Shown piece after piece: positions 24,601-37,870 of a stretch of DNA of 64,000 nucleotides. The stretch is from Amoeboaphelidium protococcarum (taxonomy: Eukaryota; Aphelidiomycota; Aphelidea). A model generated the notes under the pieces. It ran no database searches. It was not told the origin of the DNA and saw only the letters and a list, made by a program, of their open reading frames with translations. A program made the position numbers and the translations under genes. The stretch is taken from assembly GCA_023515745.1 (NCBI GenBank), contig JALECJ010000255.1, positions 940,001 through 1,004,000 on the forward strand, read 5' to 3'. Within the stretch, counting starts at the first letter, position 1. Each line of letters opens with the position of its first letter.

Positions 24601-24868
24601 AATTGCCAATGGACTCGCTGGATGCAGTTACTATAGATTGCGCGACTTGAGTTCCACTAATATCATTCCCTTGATCAACACCAGGTATGGTTCCATAAAT
24701 GATAGATGACGTTTTCTTCACCACAAATCTATCGCTTGATTGAGGTTTCAAGCACTTGCCAATTTTGGTGGCATCAAGTTTCAACTCACCAAGCATTGAA
24801 TGCTCAGATTTCTGCTTCATCACCTATCCATTCCCACTCTCAGTGCCCTCAGTTCCCAATGAAGACAT
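21557..24868 (-). CDS. Receptor-type class III adenylyl cyclase
   Basis: 1103 aa, one exon. Residues 1-~320 are Ser-rich and disordered with several RRxS sites. TM1 is ~330-355, followed by a ~340-residue extracellular sensor that looks like a dCache domain. TM2 is ~698-722 with a HAMP-like stretch, and the cyclase domain is ~840-1020. Catalytic motifs: [12 protein letters not shown] (metal Asp), [12 protein letters not shown] (Lys plus second metal Asp), [16 protein letters not shown]. Lys before the GD motif and Thr in YTCLGD are the combination seen in many microbial adenylyl cyclases, whereas guanylyl cyclases carry Glu/Cys. The layout suggests a homodimeric ligand-gated cAMP receptor. 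It overlaps a possible plus-strand ORF at its 3' end. Confidence 0.92.
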
Positions 24869-25289
24869 TTTATTAAATTATAGCTTTACAATATTAACTC
24901 AATAATTATTGGATCTCAGAACTAGGTACTTCTTGATCAAAGGTCATGTTTGTTTCATGTTGTTAATATTGTTAGGCTCTTAAACTCTCTATCGATGCCC
25001 ATCTAGTAATTGTTAGCGCGTTACTACGCAACAACCATTGCATTGTCACGATCAATTATTGATGGTCTTTTGTAAAGCACTACTACTGAAGGTGTCAAAA
25101 GTGTATTATGTGAATAAAGTTCATTATTCCTGTACTAAAACAATGGAGATCAACTAATGCTGTACACTTCAATTTGTTATGCTGTTCAGAGTTGATGTAA
25201 ACATTAGGCCAAACGTTTTCGATAGTGATTATGAACGAGCCATACAGTCAAGGAATTTTTATGGATGGCTTGGATATTATATGTTAAAC
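24869..25289. other. Intergenic spacer
   Basis: Upstream of the cyclase and downstream of CHID1, both on the minus strand. AT-rich; I see no ORF, repeat or RNA gene. Confidence 0.45.
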
Positions 25290-26648
25290 TCAAAAGATGT
25301 CATAGAAGTAGTCCAATCCTTATCCTACACCAAAATAAAGTTTTAACAGAATTGTGATGCTTCAATACCACACTTACCAATCTCCCACAGAGAAACACCC
25401 GTTTGGGAACGCGACACAAATTCTAAGCGCTTCCTGATAGACTACTTAATGAATATGAGTGAGAGTACACAACTATAGAATAACAATAAAAATATACCTT
25501 TTTAGTTGGATAATAAATCACAGTGCCTTGAATAGAATCTTCAAATCTATATTCCTCATTCTTCTCATCCCAGTGAGCTGCATATTATGAAGAAGTTTTC
25601 AACTCATCAATATATTACGTTCCAACGATTGCTCTTTACTTTTCAGATGAACTGGGATCATATATGTACCCGTACATGTTCATACCAACCAAAATTTTGT
25701 CACAAGCATTCTAGGTAGTGGATTCGGAGAGGTCGCCACAAAGCAAATCAACTTCATCAGAAATCCAACTCAGTGGAGCATTCGGTCCAGGTAATCCACT
25801 GCCCGAATAATCATAAGTCATTAGGGAAAAGTAGCTGACATCATTAAGTAATTGTGAAAGGTGTACAGAGGAGAATGGCATAATCTGTTATGATTACTAT
25901 CCAGGTGAGGACTTGAAACGCGTCGATGGTGGAATTACCAGAATCAATTCGAGTCCATCTTTACGCAGGTGCCTTGAAATAAGCTTAATGACACCCACAA
26001 AGTATTACGGCAAGTCAATTTCCAAGACTATGCCATCAAAGTTGTTCTTTTTGCATAGTTTCACAATTGACTTCACTAATTACTTGATCAACTACGGGTT
26101 ATCGGCTGTTTTAAGCAAATTTATGGCGTCAGTCTAACTCTGCAACTCAAGTCTAAACCTGGGCATAATTTCAACTATATGGCTACCGTCAACGATAGAC
26201 TATTGGGAAAATTCATTATTACCATATTTCACTCGTTAAATCCACTGAGCATCAACGTTATGTTCACCATTTATATCATATCCACCACCATCCCTACACT
26301 AACATAATCCAATCACAACTGAGATCACCTCTTACAAAACTGTTTCATTCATATTTACCGCGGTTTAATCTGGAACCATACCGGACTAATAATGTCAAAC
26401 TTTGATCTAAACTTTTCAGCAACATCATAGCCGTGAGAGTTCCATGGGGTTACGTACGCAAGAACTTTCACATGTTTAGTTAACAGTCTATCCTCAGGAT
26501 TGTCACTAATTTGATCATAACCAGCAAGTATAGAATCCACATTTTCCTCCCCTTCAATCGTTTCCAACACATCATCTATAATGTGTTGTTCCTCAGCAGC
26601 AATTAAAAGTGAACACAATACAAGAAAAGTCAATAAATATTTGAACAT
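25290..26648 (-). CDS. CHID1: Chitinase-domain protein CHID1 (GH18-like)
   Basis: 394 aa from four exons; introns are 26294-26358 (65 nt), 25442-25497 (56 nt) and 25325-25377 (53 nt). There is a signal peptide (residues 1-18), then [19 protein letters not shown] and ISPVWFQIK, then the barrel core with [11 protein letters not shown] and [11 protein letters not shown], ending [20 protein letters not shown]1 (stabilin-1-interacting) is a secreted or lysosomal GH18-fold protein that binds saccharides. The canonical chitinase DxxDxDxE motif is not evident (FDGIVLEID), so hydrolase activity is doubtful. The length equals human CHID1 (393 aa). TAA at 25320-25322 encodes the Gln of GQGLDYF across the last splice, good evidence for the code. 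Confidence 0.93.
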
Positions 26649-26703
26649 GATAGTTATACTCTATTCAAACTGTTCGTTGTAACACTAATAACGAAGCGAT
26701 TAA

Positions 26704-29181
26704 TCAAGTAGAGGAATTAAAAGGGGATGAGGAGATTGAGAGCAGCTGATCGAATGATATGGGCTCAAAATCAGCCTTGGAATCCTTGGACACTTTTTGC
26801 AGGTATATGACATCACCATCAGTAAATATAATTTAACCACCAAAATTAAACAGAACGCGGCCACTAGAATCCAATTAGCCTGTAGGATAGAAGAGAATCC
26901 CATTCTTATCAGCCAGATACCGCAACGTTTCTTTCATGCTTAGACGTATAGGATGCGCGTTGATCAGCTTTCTTATATTGCTAGATGATGATGAAGCTGA
27001 TTTAATACTGCCAAAATGTTATTATTAATATGGCTTGGAGAAGCGGTCATCCATAAATCCCACAACCGAGCCTGTACGTAGTTAATAATTCACCATTTCA
27101 ACGACATCAATGAGCATTTACTCAATCTCTGGCATAAGGAGCTTATACTCTGCGAACAAGGCCTAAATGTTGGACTTTTATTAAAGCACTTTATCTATAG
27201 CTAAACTATTATCATCATCATAATGATCCCCTCCATATTTGAGCAGTTTATAACAATGATGCATTAACTATGGATAAAAATATTACTTCATCAGACTAAT
27301 AATAGCAGATGATCTTAGCAGCGGAGACCATTTAAACAATATTTAGAACTGTTAGTCAAATCTGTCAAAGTCTATATGTACAAATGATAGCCTTAGTTTT
27401 GAGATAACAACATTATCAACCAGTCTGTCGATGGTATCACCATGTAAAACGTCCAGCCAAGGCTCAAGAATCTCAAATCCACAATCCATAAAGATGTCAT
27501 CCTACTGCAGCAATTTATAAAGTTCACCAACGACAAACTCTGTAATTTCTTCCAGTTGATTTTAACCCAGAAAAGGTAGCCATTAAAATAGCCAGCCCAT
27601 AACATCTTGGACCTATAATAATTCGAGCTCTTCCATAATCATCGGCTAAACTATGGTCTCTAATAAATCATCCATTATAGCCTAAGGTACCATCTATTAC
27701 CATCTAATAAATAAATCAGTCAAAAATTATGGCTCTTTAATATCTAGGTGATTAATCGCATAACGGCGAACGACCGGAAGCCAGCAGGTAAACATCAAAT
27801 GCTCATAAGGTGTCATTGATCTCTCTTGAATCTCTTCATGTTCAACCACTTCTTCACTATCGACTCTCAATAAAGACGTCCACGATGATACAGTATCAAT
27901 TAGTTCCTTTTCAATCGAATGAGATAAATCTTGCTCTACAAGAGGTGACCACTACTAAAACATTCTCTTGAAATCAGGCAGGACTATTCCAACCAGACAC
28001 TCACTAATCAAATGCTTGTCACCATCATTATTTTAGATTTAATTAAAGATTTCATCATATTATGACACCATTAACCTTTACTCTTAATCTTGCGAATTAA
28101 AAGCGACTCTAAACTCTTCTAATAACTACTATACTAACGAATAACTATATTACCTCAAATACAAAATAGATAGCTACTCTTATGCATTCTCGATTTGATC
28201 CAGTACTCGGCCTTTCTAGTCTTATAACTACTTTAGAACTAGTTCCGCATTATCTAATCTCCTCTCATTCTTTTCAATTTCAGTCAATCTACCCAGATCA
28301 TCATGCAACATACCATAAGCATTATCCTCTAATCCGGATACAGAATCACCTCCAAGATTTATATCGTGAAAGCTGGTATGCTCAACAACATCTTGTCCCG
28401 TATAATCATAAATCTTCAACACATCTCCACCACCCTAGTCAGTCTTGAAATGAACTTTACGTTTTTACTACTTACTTTAAACACTCTTTCTAACATACGA
28501 CTTATCATACATGCTATCATCATCATCATCATCATCTGATACGATCTTTTACTTTTTCTGAGTCTTGGAAGATTATTGCTTTTACGATTACCTCGGTTAT
28601 TATTACTAAGAATTTGATTTAGATTATCCAAATCCAATACCTTTACCGCGTTATCTCAACTCCACCTCAACTGGATTGACTATGCCTTTACGATCATCAC
28701 TTGCACCGATTCCACTGCCCACTTTCCATCCCATCTTCTACAGCAATTTACTTCCAATACCTTTCGTTCGCTTCTCCCAACTACCAATATCATTCTATGT
28801 ATTAAATGCGGCTTCATATTGTATTTTATCATCATCCTTCATTGCAAATTACTACTACTATTAAGCCGACTAATCTAGCATCAACTTGCTGGAACCAAAC
28901 TGCAACGGTAACTGATACTACTGAAACTATTGACCATAATTATCATCATTTATAACAGAATGATCATCTTCTTCTGATGATGAACTCTAATCCTCGGTAC
29001 CTTCTTAATTATCTATAGTATCCATATCATCAGACTTGACAGTATCATCCATTTAAGTGGTGATGGGAACGAAATTCACTGGCTTGAAGGGATTAAATAG
29101 CACATGATTACCATTCTGTGCATCTTCTTCTTCCACATCAGACTCTCCATAAATATGCTATTGCTTTCTCTTACTTGTCAT
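26704..29181 (-). CDS. TFIP11: Tuftelin-interacting protein 11 / Ntr1 splicing factor
   Basis: 825 aa, one exon. The acidic N-terminus is followed by a G-patch at ~142-185 (LLQKMGWKVGSGIGASDDRK, then VNPVEVELR). The middle region contains VLKIYDYTGQDVVEHTSF, and the large GCFC-type C-terminus includes GWLFQWLPFLGQNQLEEI and PWLDVLHGDTI. TFIP11/Ntr1 uses its G-patch to activate the DEAH helicase DHX15/Prp43 for spliceosome disassembly. The length is close to human TFIP11 (837 aa). TAG at 28738-28740 encodes the invariant Gln of LLQKMG. A DDDD run is encoded near 28517. Confidence 0.94.
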
Positions 29182-29641
29182 ATATGAAGATATGGAGTAT
29201 GAAGATATGGAGTCTGTTGATATAATTCAAATTCTACAGTATAAAGAGGGACACTACAATTTAGTTGACGCGTATAAAGAGTAAATAAATGATAGGCGAA
29301 GAACGACAAGAGAAAAAGACGTTGAGAATTGCATAGAGATAAGAAGCGCCTATAATAGATAAAGTGAGCTGTATACCTTCAATCCCCCAATAGCAAAGCA
29401 TTAGCTTTCATAATCGCTCTTACACAAAAAACCTTGTAGATAAACTTATTCTGCTTCTTCATATAAGAGCGAATGGACACACGTTCTTGAGGCGGATGAT
29501 TTCGATTGAATTCGATCATTTTCTCTTTCGCTGATCGTCTTCGCTTTCAAATCGCGATTGATTAGGATTTGACTATTCACCTAGTAAATCATCTTACTTT
29601 ACATTCCGGGTTGGACTCTTCTTCACAATACTGAAAGCATT
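29182..29641. other. Divergent promoter region
   Basis: 460 bp between divergently transcribed TFIP11 and AHA1, so both promoters should lie here. ACGCGT is at ~29271. I see no supported ORF. Confidence 0.45.
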
Positions 29642-30769
29642 ATGACTTAGTAGTAGACAACTAGCGAAACTTCAATCAACACTGGTAGCAATTGGAAGAA
29701 TATCAACAATTGGCACTGGGTGAGTAAGGACTGTCTGCCGTGGTCTGCAGATTATCTTCGCACCCACTTGACCGGATTGACGTGCACAGACACCAAGTCT
29801 AATACCAAGCTGTCGGTTGCATCTGTTGATTCTGTGAAGGGCGATGTGGATTTGAATGTACGCAAAGGGAAGGTGATTTACATCTTTGATTTGCAGGTGA
29901 AATTGAATGTTCATCTCATGGATGCTGGTAGTGGCGATTAGGTTGGCAGTGCAGAGGTTTAGATTAGCGAAGCCTTCCACGACTCTGAACTGGATGATTA
30001 TCTGCTGGACATAACCGTCAAGGATCTGAAGGATGGTCGCAATGCTGCTCATGTGAAGAAGATTATCAAGTCTTTGTTGATACCGCAAGTTCATGAGACG
30101 TTGGTTGAGAAATTCCCTAAAGCTTTGGTGGATGAACATGGCGAGACTTTGCTTGTTAAAAGTGCCGCTTCTCCCGCCTCTTCATAATAATAATCCTAGT
30201 CTAAAGGATCGGATAGTGGTGATTCCAAGAGCCAGTAGTAGAAAGTTACTTAATAATTCAAGTGCGGCACTGTAGCATCCTCTCAAGCCTCGGCATAATC
30301 TTTGCAGTCCAATGGTAGTAAATACAAAAAGAGCCAATTTAGTACCAAGACAGAGTTCAAGTGTAGTAAAGCTGATTTGGTGGCCAGTTTATTTTAACCT
30401 TAACGCGTCAAAGTTTGGACCGGTGATTCTTCAGCTGTTATTGGTCTGTAAAAAGGACTACAGTGGCGTATTTATGGTAATGGAATCAACGGTTAGATTC
30501 TGGATGTGATTCCTTAGAATCAGAGCATTTCAAACTCTGTTGATTATGACAGCGTTGATAAAGTTGTACTCTCCTGGTCGTTGAGTTCATGGCAATCCGC
30601 TGGTTATGAACCATCTAAAATAACATTCACCTTTGATCAAGGCTCAGATTCCACCACTATCCATGTACAGCACGATAATGTGCCATTCGTCGAAGAGGAG
30701 CAGATCAAGTAGAACTGGAGTGCAATGTACTTTGATAAGATTAAACATGTCTTTGGATACGTGATTTGA
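29642..30769 (+). CDS. AHA1: Activator of Hsp90 ATPase (AHA1)
   Basis: 375 aa, one exon. The N-terminal Aha1 domain begins NNWHWVSKDCLPWSADYL (residues ~25-43) and runs to ~165. A Gln/Ser linker encoded largely by TAA/TAG follows. The C-terminal AHSA1/START-like domain (~225-375) has FKCSKADLVASLFQPQRVKV and IKQNWSAMYFDKI. AHA1 binds the middle and N-terminal domains of Hsp90 and stimulates its ATPase. TAA at 30395-30397 and 30401-30403 flank Pro in the FQPQRV element, where the family commonly has Gln before Arg-Val, supporting TAA = Gln. The length fits fungi and animals (about 340-350 aa plus a longer linker). Confidence 0.95.
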
Positions 30770-30934
30770 TTCAATTGGGGTATAGTGAAAGCAACTAAAT
30801 ACACCCATTTTAAAGACTAGTTTTAAAAAATAAAGTGAATACTAAATCAAAAATACTTACTCATAGAGAGACAAACGAAATTACATACGGTACTGTTATA
30901 CCTCAAAGAAGGAGGAAGCTATCGGACACCATAA

Positions 30935-32791
<1,857 letters not shown>

Positions 32792-33202
32792 CTTATTTTG
32801 ATCGCTTATTAAATGCAAATTCGCTTTTTATGATATCTAAGAAATTTAGCTGATGCAATGGATGATGATATTGATAAAGGTGTATCTCGAAGGGGCAATA
32901 CGTGATAGCCGATGAGATCAAATCAGGATTGTTTTAAAGCCGAGAGAAGAAGAAGAAGAGAAAGCGAAGGAGAGATCTTTTAGCAGCGGCAAATGCTCCC
33001 TTGAAAAGATGTGGTGGCGAGAGGTAGAGGCGACATCACGTCATTTGGGCATAGGATCTTGGCGTGAGATTTAATTTCCTTTTGATAGTGATGACCATTT
33101 ATTATTCTAAAGCATTAAGTATAAAAGCAGAATTATTGGAGTTTAATACAACAAACGGAATCATCAACTCATACGTTCACACAAAGGATTGTCAAAATTG
33201 TT
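32792..33202. other. Intergenic spacer with purine tract
   Basis: Upstream of GGT (minus) and downstream of CNNM (minus). A purine-rich tract lies at ~32940-32977. The plus-strand ORF 33064-33366 runs into the CNNM tail and is rejected. Confidence 0.45.
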
Positions 33203-34936
33203 TCAAAGCTCTTGATTCAAGAGATGTTCAGATTCGTCATTATCCGGTTAATCTTCCATATTATTACCACTGTTTAAAGTATCGCCACTTAGAATTTATG
33301 AGGCAAAACTTTCTATTTAATATGGAGCACTCTACTAAAGATTTGAACTGCTTTAAGAGGCAATAGTTCTCGATCCAAGGCTACTTGAACTTTCATCGCT
33401 AGCTATGATATTATCGCCACTCATCATCCCCTGCTTCTCTAGCTGATTAACACGATTTTCATTATCCATCAAGTGCTCATATTCGTCTTTATCCAAATAC
33501 ACTTCTCTTCTCATTCTATTCCTCACTGTAGATTTGCGTCTAATTCTGATAGCTTTTCCCTGAACTTTATGCTTCAAACCGTGTTCAAAGTTGTTAATCT
33601 GTTTCTATTACACGCTGATTTAATTCCTATCAAGACATTATGGCATCTACTTAGTATCAATAGTTGGTATCATGTCTGTCTCGTCCAAGATATCAGAGCC
33701 AATCATCCGCTCTATGATGTCCTCCATAGTGATTATTCCAATAGCAGAATGTTCAATACAGCCTTTAGTTTTTTCGATTATGATTGCTAGATGACATCTG
33801 GCCTCTCTCATCTTGCGAAGTGCATCAAATGCCTCCATATGACCGGGTAAATGTAAACAGTGTACTACTGCATGACTCTTTACATCTCTAATACGGCAGG
33901 TATGCTCTTTATCAGTAATACTACCCTCGAAGCGACTACATATCAATCTCTTTACAAGCAAATTCCCAATAATATTAGATCGATAAGTCTTGAACACTGG
34001 TATTCTACTATAGCCAAGGGCATTTATCACTTTCAAAGCATCATCGTCAAGAACCGTGTCTATATCAAGTACAAAAGCTTTATCCAGGGGAGTCATTAAC
34101 TATTAAATCTGCATGGACTTCACATCGAGGACGCTTTTTATCACGCGAACCTCGTCTTGAGACAAATCACCCAACTAAGTCTTACTATGCATATCTACAA
34201 GCTCTTTCAGTTCTGCGCGCCTGTACACTACACCTTTGTGAGTGCCAAGGACAAGTGTTAGTAGTTTAGCGATAGGCCATGCTATGGGATAAAGGATGAA
34301 CATCAATATGCGGACGAGCCAAGCCATTCGCGCACCGATAACCAAACCGTGACGACTACACACTGCCTGCGGTATAATCTCCGCAAACAGAACAATAAGA
34401 GCTGTAGAAATTATCACAGCGTACAGACCACCACCAGCTATCAGATCATCAAACAATATAGGAAGTGTCTCATTAGCGAGCATGTTGGCTATTAGCAGAG
34501 TACACAGCAATAAATGCCCCTTCTTCCTAAGCGGCTCAACTAGAGCAGCACAACGCTTCTACTACTCTGTACCACTTCTCCTTATGATACGCAGCGAGTT
34601 CTCATCCAGAGACATGTAGCCAAGCGTAAGGCCAGATACCACAGCGGCCAGCAGAAGTAACAACAGAATGGCGCCCAATCTCCAATAGAATGCCAAGCTA
34701 CCGACGGGGATAGCAGACTAAGCTGACGAAGAATTAATACCGCTGGCTATCAAGAGATGCGATACATTTCTATCATCATTATTCCGCTGAACTTAACCAT
34801 GTTCAAGATGACGATCACTATGATGACGATCAGTTGATAATCTGTTCGGATAGGGAAAAGCATCAACTAAGCCAAACGTATAAACTATAGCAAACATAAG
34901 CGATATATAACGTAACATCGTCCCTGCCCTCTTCAT
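33203..34936 (-). CDS. CNNM/Mam3-type metal transport mediator (DUF21 + CBS)
   Basis: 577 aa, one exon. The signal-like N-terminus is followed by a luminal Ser/His/Asn-rich stretch. The DUF21 membrane domain (~105-255) carries SGLTLGYMSLDENSL, LIANMLANETLP, FAEIIPQAVCSRHG and YPIAWPIA. Then comes a CBS pair with IGIITMEDIIERMIG, and a long polar tail. The family (CNNM1-4, yeast Mam3, plant MGR) handles Mg2+/Mn2+ homeostasis at plasma or vacuolar membranes. The tail ends ESEHLLNQEL, containing an acidic dileucine (ExxxLL), which would suit lysosomal/vacuolar sorting by AP complexes (inferred). The length matches fungal Mam3 proteins. Confidence 0.93.
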
Positions 34937-35100
34937 TTTAAATTATAAGATACTTGTTTCAAAATTGACACTTCGTAGAATGAAATGAAATTCAGGGAGC
35001 GAGAAACGATAAAAAATACTGACGTGGAGATTGTTGTCGTCGCCTGATCCTTCCTTCAGGTCAATGAAAAGATGAAACAACTTTCTCTCATTATTCACTG

Positions 35101-35118
35101 TCTCTCTCTCTCTCTCTA
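35101..35118. repeat. (TC)9 microsatellite in a divergent promoter
   Basis: Nine TC dinucleotides between CNNM (minus, start 34936) and WDR48 (plus, start 35225), ~107 bp before the WDR48 ATG. Similar GA/CT tracts lie in the other divergent spacers at ~12054-12075 and ~42571-42672, so this may be a GAGA-type promoter element. Confidence 0.7.
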
Positions 35119-35224
35119 TAACTCTTTCTTCACGTTCTCGTCCTGTCTGTTTGACTTTCTTGTTAGAAGTAGAGATTACGTTGCCTTATTTATCTTAATA
35201 GCTTAGTCTGTGTATATATATAGA

Positions 35225-37611
35225 ATGAGTAAAGTGAGTCTAGCTTATGAATTGCCATTGAATGAATAGGGAGTGGGGCATCGTCTTGGTGTGAATAGTA
35301 TCGTGTCAATAGACGATTTGGTGTACTCTGGTGGGAAAGATGGTTAAATTATACGCTGGTCTCTAGAACATAATAAATCTTCAAATGTACTTTACTCATA
35401 AATAATTCACAATCTAAAGTATCCTTATAATTTCAATGTAGTCTAGTATTAAATTACAAAATGCATGGCAAGCACATTATCATTGGATCAATGACTTATA
35501 ATTAGCTAGTCAAGCATAAACGCGTAATTATTTAGATTTTGTGAAAGTTCTTGAATGAACATTATGTGTTTACATACATGTAGTGGTATCTGCTAGTTCT
35601 GATGCTACGATTAAATGCTGGAATCTTTCTGACTTGCGTAAGAGTGATATTTAGTACTCTACAGTGCTTACGGGACACGTTGACTTTGTAAAGAAACTTG
35701 CTGTTCCTTTTAATAGCGGACATTAATTATTTTCTACTGGACTTGATGGTAGAGTTATTAAATGGGATCTGAATGTTGAAAATGGCGGTGCTGTAGGTAA
35801 ATTTGTGAACACTGCTTTGTATTTATCAATACCTTTGCTTTTGATGACTGTGGTGTAGATCTTGTTCGTGGGCATGTGGGTACTCTTGAGTCTAATTACT
35901 CATTATCAACATCTTGGGACGGTAATATTGTATGTGCTGGAAGTTTTAAAGGGGTAATTTATTCCTATTTTGTAATAATCATACCAGTGTGTTTACTCTC
36001 AGTGTTTCTTGCACTTTGTAGTTGGTTAATATCATTGATCCAAGATTGGAACACGCCGCACATTCTCTTAAAGCTCATGGCGCCACTGTAAGGAGTTTAT
36101 TAAGTTCTGCCGATGGATAAACTTTAATTTCTGCCAGTTCAGACAAAACTGTCAAGATTTGGTCCCTGCGTATGATGCGATGCCTCTAAACAATTAGTGA
36201 CTTTGAGGATTCAGTTTTTGAGTTATCTTCACAATCCTGCCACGATAATGCCGATTTGGATTTGTTTTAATTTTACGCTGGGTGTCGTGATGGCTCTATG
36301 TGGCATATTAAACGTCGCCGAGATGGTTCTCAAGAATATATCGATCATGTGGTGGCGTTGAATGAGCGGCCTATCACTGCTCTGTGCTGGCTTCCCCATC
36401 GTAATTACTTGGTGTGTGGAACGGATTAGTCAAAAGTTGATTTGTGGGACAGTTCTGTGGATTTGAGCGGTGATGATGATCTTCTTATACCAGCTATAGA
36501 GCCCATAGCTTAAAGTTAGTGTCAAGACGGTATTCATAAACAGCTCATGTTGGACGATCGCGTGTCCGTGTTGACCATGTCCATATCTGGAAATGTCTAA
36601 TTGGTAAATATTCTTCATGGCCAAGTTGTTTAGTAGTACGAAAAAATGAACAATAAAGATTTCGAAGCATTGTACAACAGACTCAACCAATCCAGCGATT
36701 GGTGCGCGCAATGGTGCAACGTTGAGTGTGTCAATGGACTCTTAAGAGTCATTCTGAATGAGGTGAAAGCTTTCGATGGTGAACTTTACGAGAGTGCTAT
36801 CAGGAAGTCTTCGTCTTCTCCTGCCGATGGCCAAGATATGCGAGTGATAGTTGGCAAGCTTGTGCTATCTTCATTGCTTAAAGCTTTTATAGATTAGAAG
36901 TAGATGACGCAAAGCTCTGATGGAACGGCCAAACTTGAAGGATAAGAGAAAAAGTTTCTTGTCAAGTTCTTACCTGATACTACTCTTATGCTTTAGGTGG
37001 ATCATAACGATGCATGTGTCCCTGTTTAGATATTTTCATGTAAACTGGGTGATGTAAAGTAGAATTTCTAGTTATTGGACAAATATCTTCCCAATTGGAT
37101 TGACACCTACATTATAAAGGTACTGTATGCTTATCTTGCGGAATCTTGCATTGGTTTGCTTCTAGTTTTGTAGGATGTTCCAATTTAAAAAGATATTGTG
37201 AAGATATCGTTTACCGTATTGCCCCACTCTAAGAGTGCTCTACCTCGTCTATCTTAATCGTATGCTCTGCTTTATCTATCAAGTTATATTCTGATAAACT
37301 TTTGTGTAGAAAAGATAAACTAGTTACTAATAGAATGATTTAATTGGCTAAAATCGTAGACTTTATCGCTGAAGATTTAAGCCAAAGTCACAAGGCTCTT
37401 TACGGTAACAAGGATTTGAAAAAGTCTCTTATAATTTTGCTCAATGATCAGGTAGGACATTGAATTATATTACGATGAGATACATTATTGTTATTATTAC
37501 GCGTCTTTGTAGATTTTGGATCATCAACTGACTTTGGCGACTATAAAGTACAAGCGATTCAGCGGTAGTGAATTGATTCTTCATTACGCAGATTAGCAAG
37601 AGCTGCACTGA
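35225..37611 (+). CDS. WDR48: WDR48/UAF1 deubiquitinase activator (WD40 + DUF3337)
   Basis: 658 aa from eight exons: 35225-35386, 35442-35523, 35584-35796, 35859-35953, 36022-37119, 37174-37259, 37310-37451 and 37513-37611. The seven introns are 50-68 nt and all end TGTAG. WD40 repeats include GVNSIVSIDDLVYSGGKDG, WINDLQLASQAQT spliced to LVSASSDATIKCWN, and LISASSDKTVKIW. The C-terminal DUF3337 part has LDKYLPNWIDTY, NRMIQLAKIVDFI and LLNDQILDHQLTLATIKY, ending ILHYADQQELH. WDR48 binds and activates USP1, USP12 and USP46. The length is near human WDR48 (677 aa). This is the most intron-rich gene in the window. Confidence 0.92.
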
Positions 37612-37870
37612 TATTGATTGTAGTTTGTGTGAATATTTTTATGTACTATACTAGAATACATCCTTCCTTTTTATCAAAGTAACAACGTCCATCATCATCA
37701 AATGTTGTTTGATTCGATTAAAATTCGATTTCGTTTCACTTCGCGTCGCGTCGAAAACTTTCCCCCAATGCGGATTTTCCTTTCTTGTTTCTCAGACGTT
37801 TCTCCTTCTCTAGCTCGATCCTCCGTATCTTGATAATATTTGAGAAATTAAAGTCACCTAGTTCAAAGGG

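Noticed and set aside
33064-33366. Plus-strand 100-aa ORF with a hydrophobic start
   Set aside because: The minus-strand CNNM gene reads through its 3' half to a sensible tail ending at 33203, and the plus ORF lacks a family match and an early ATG.
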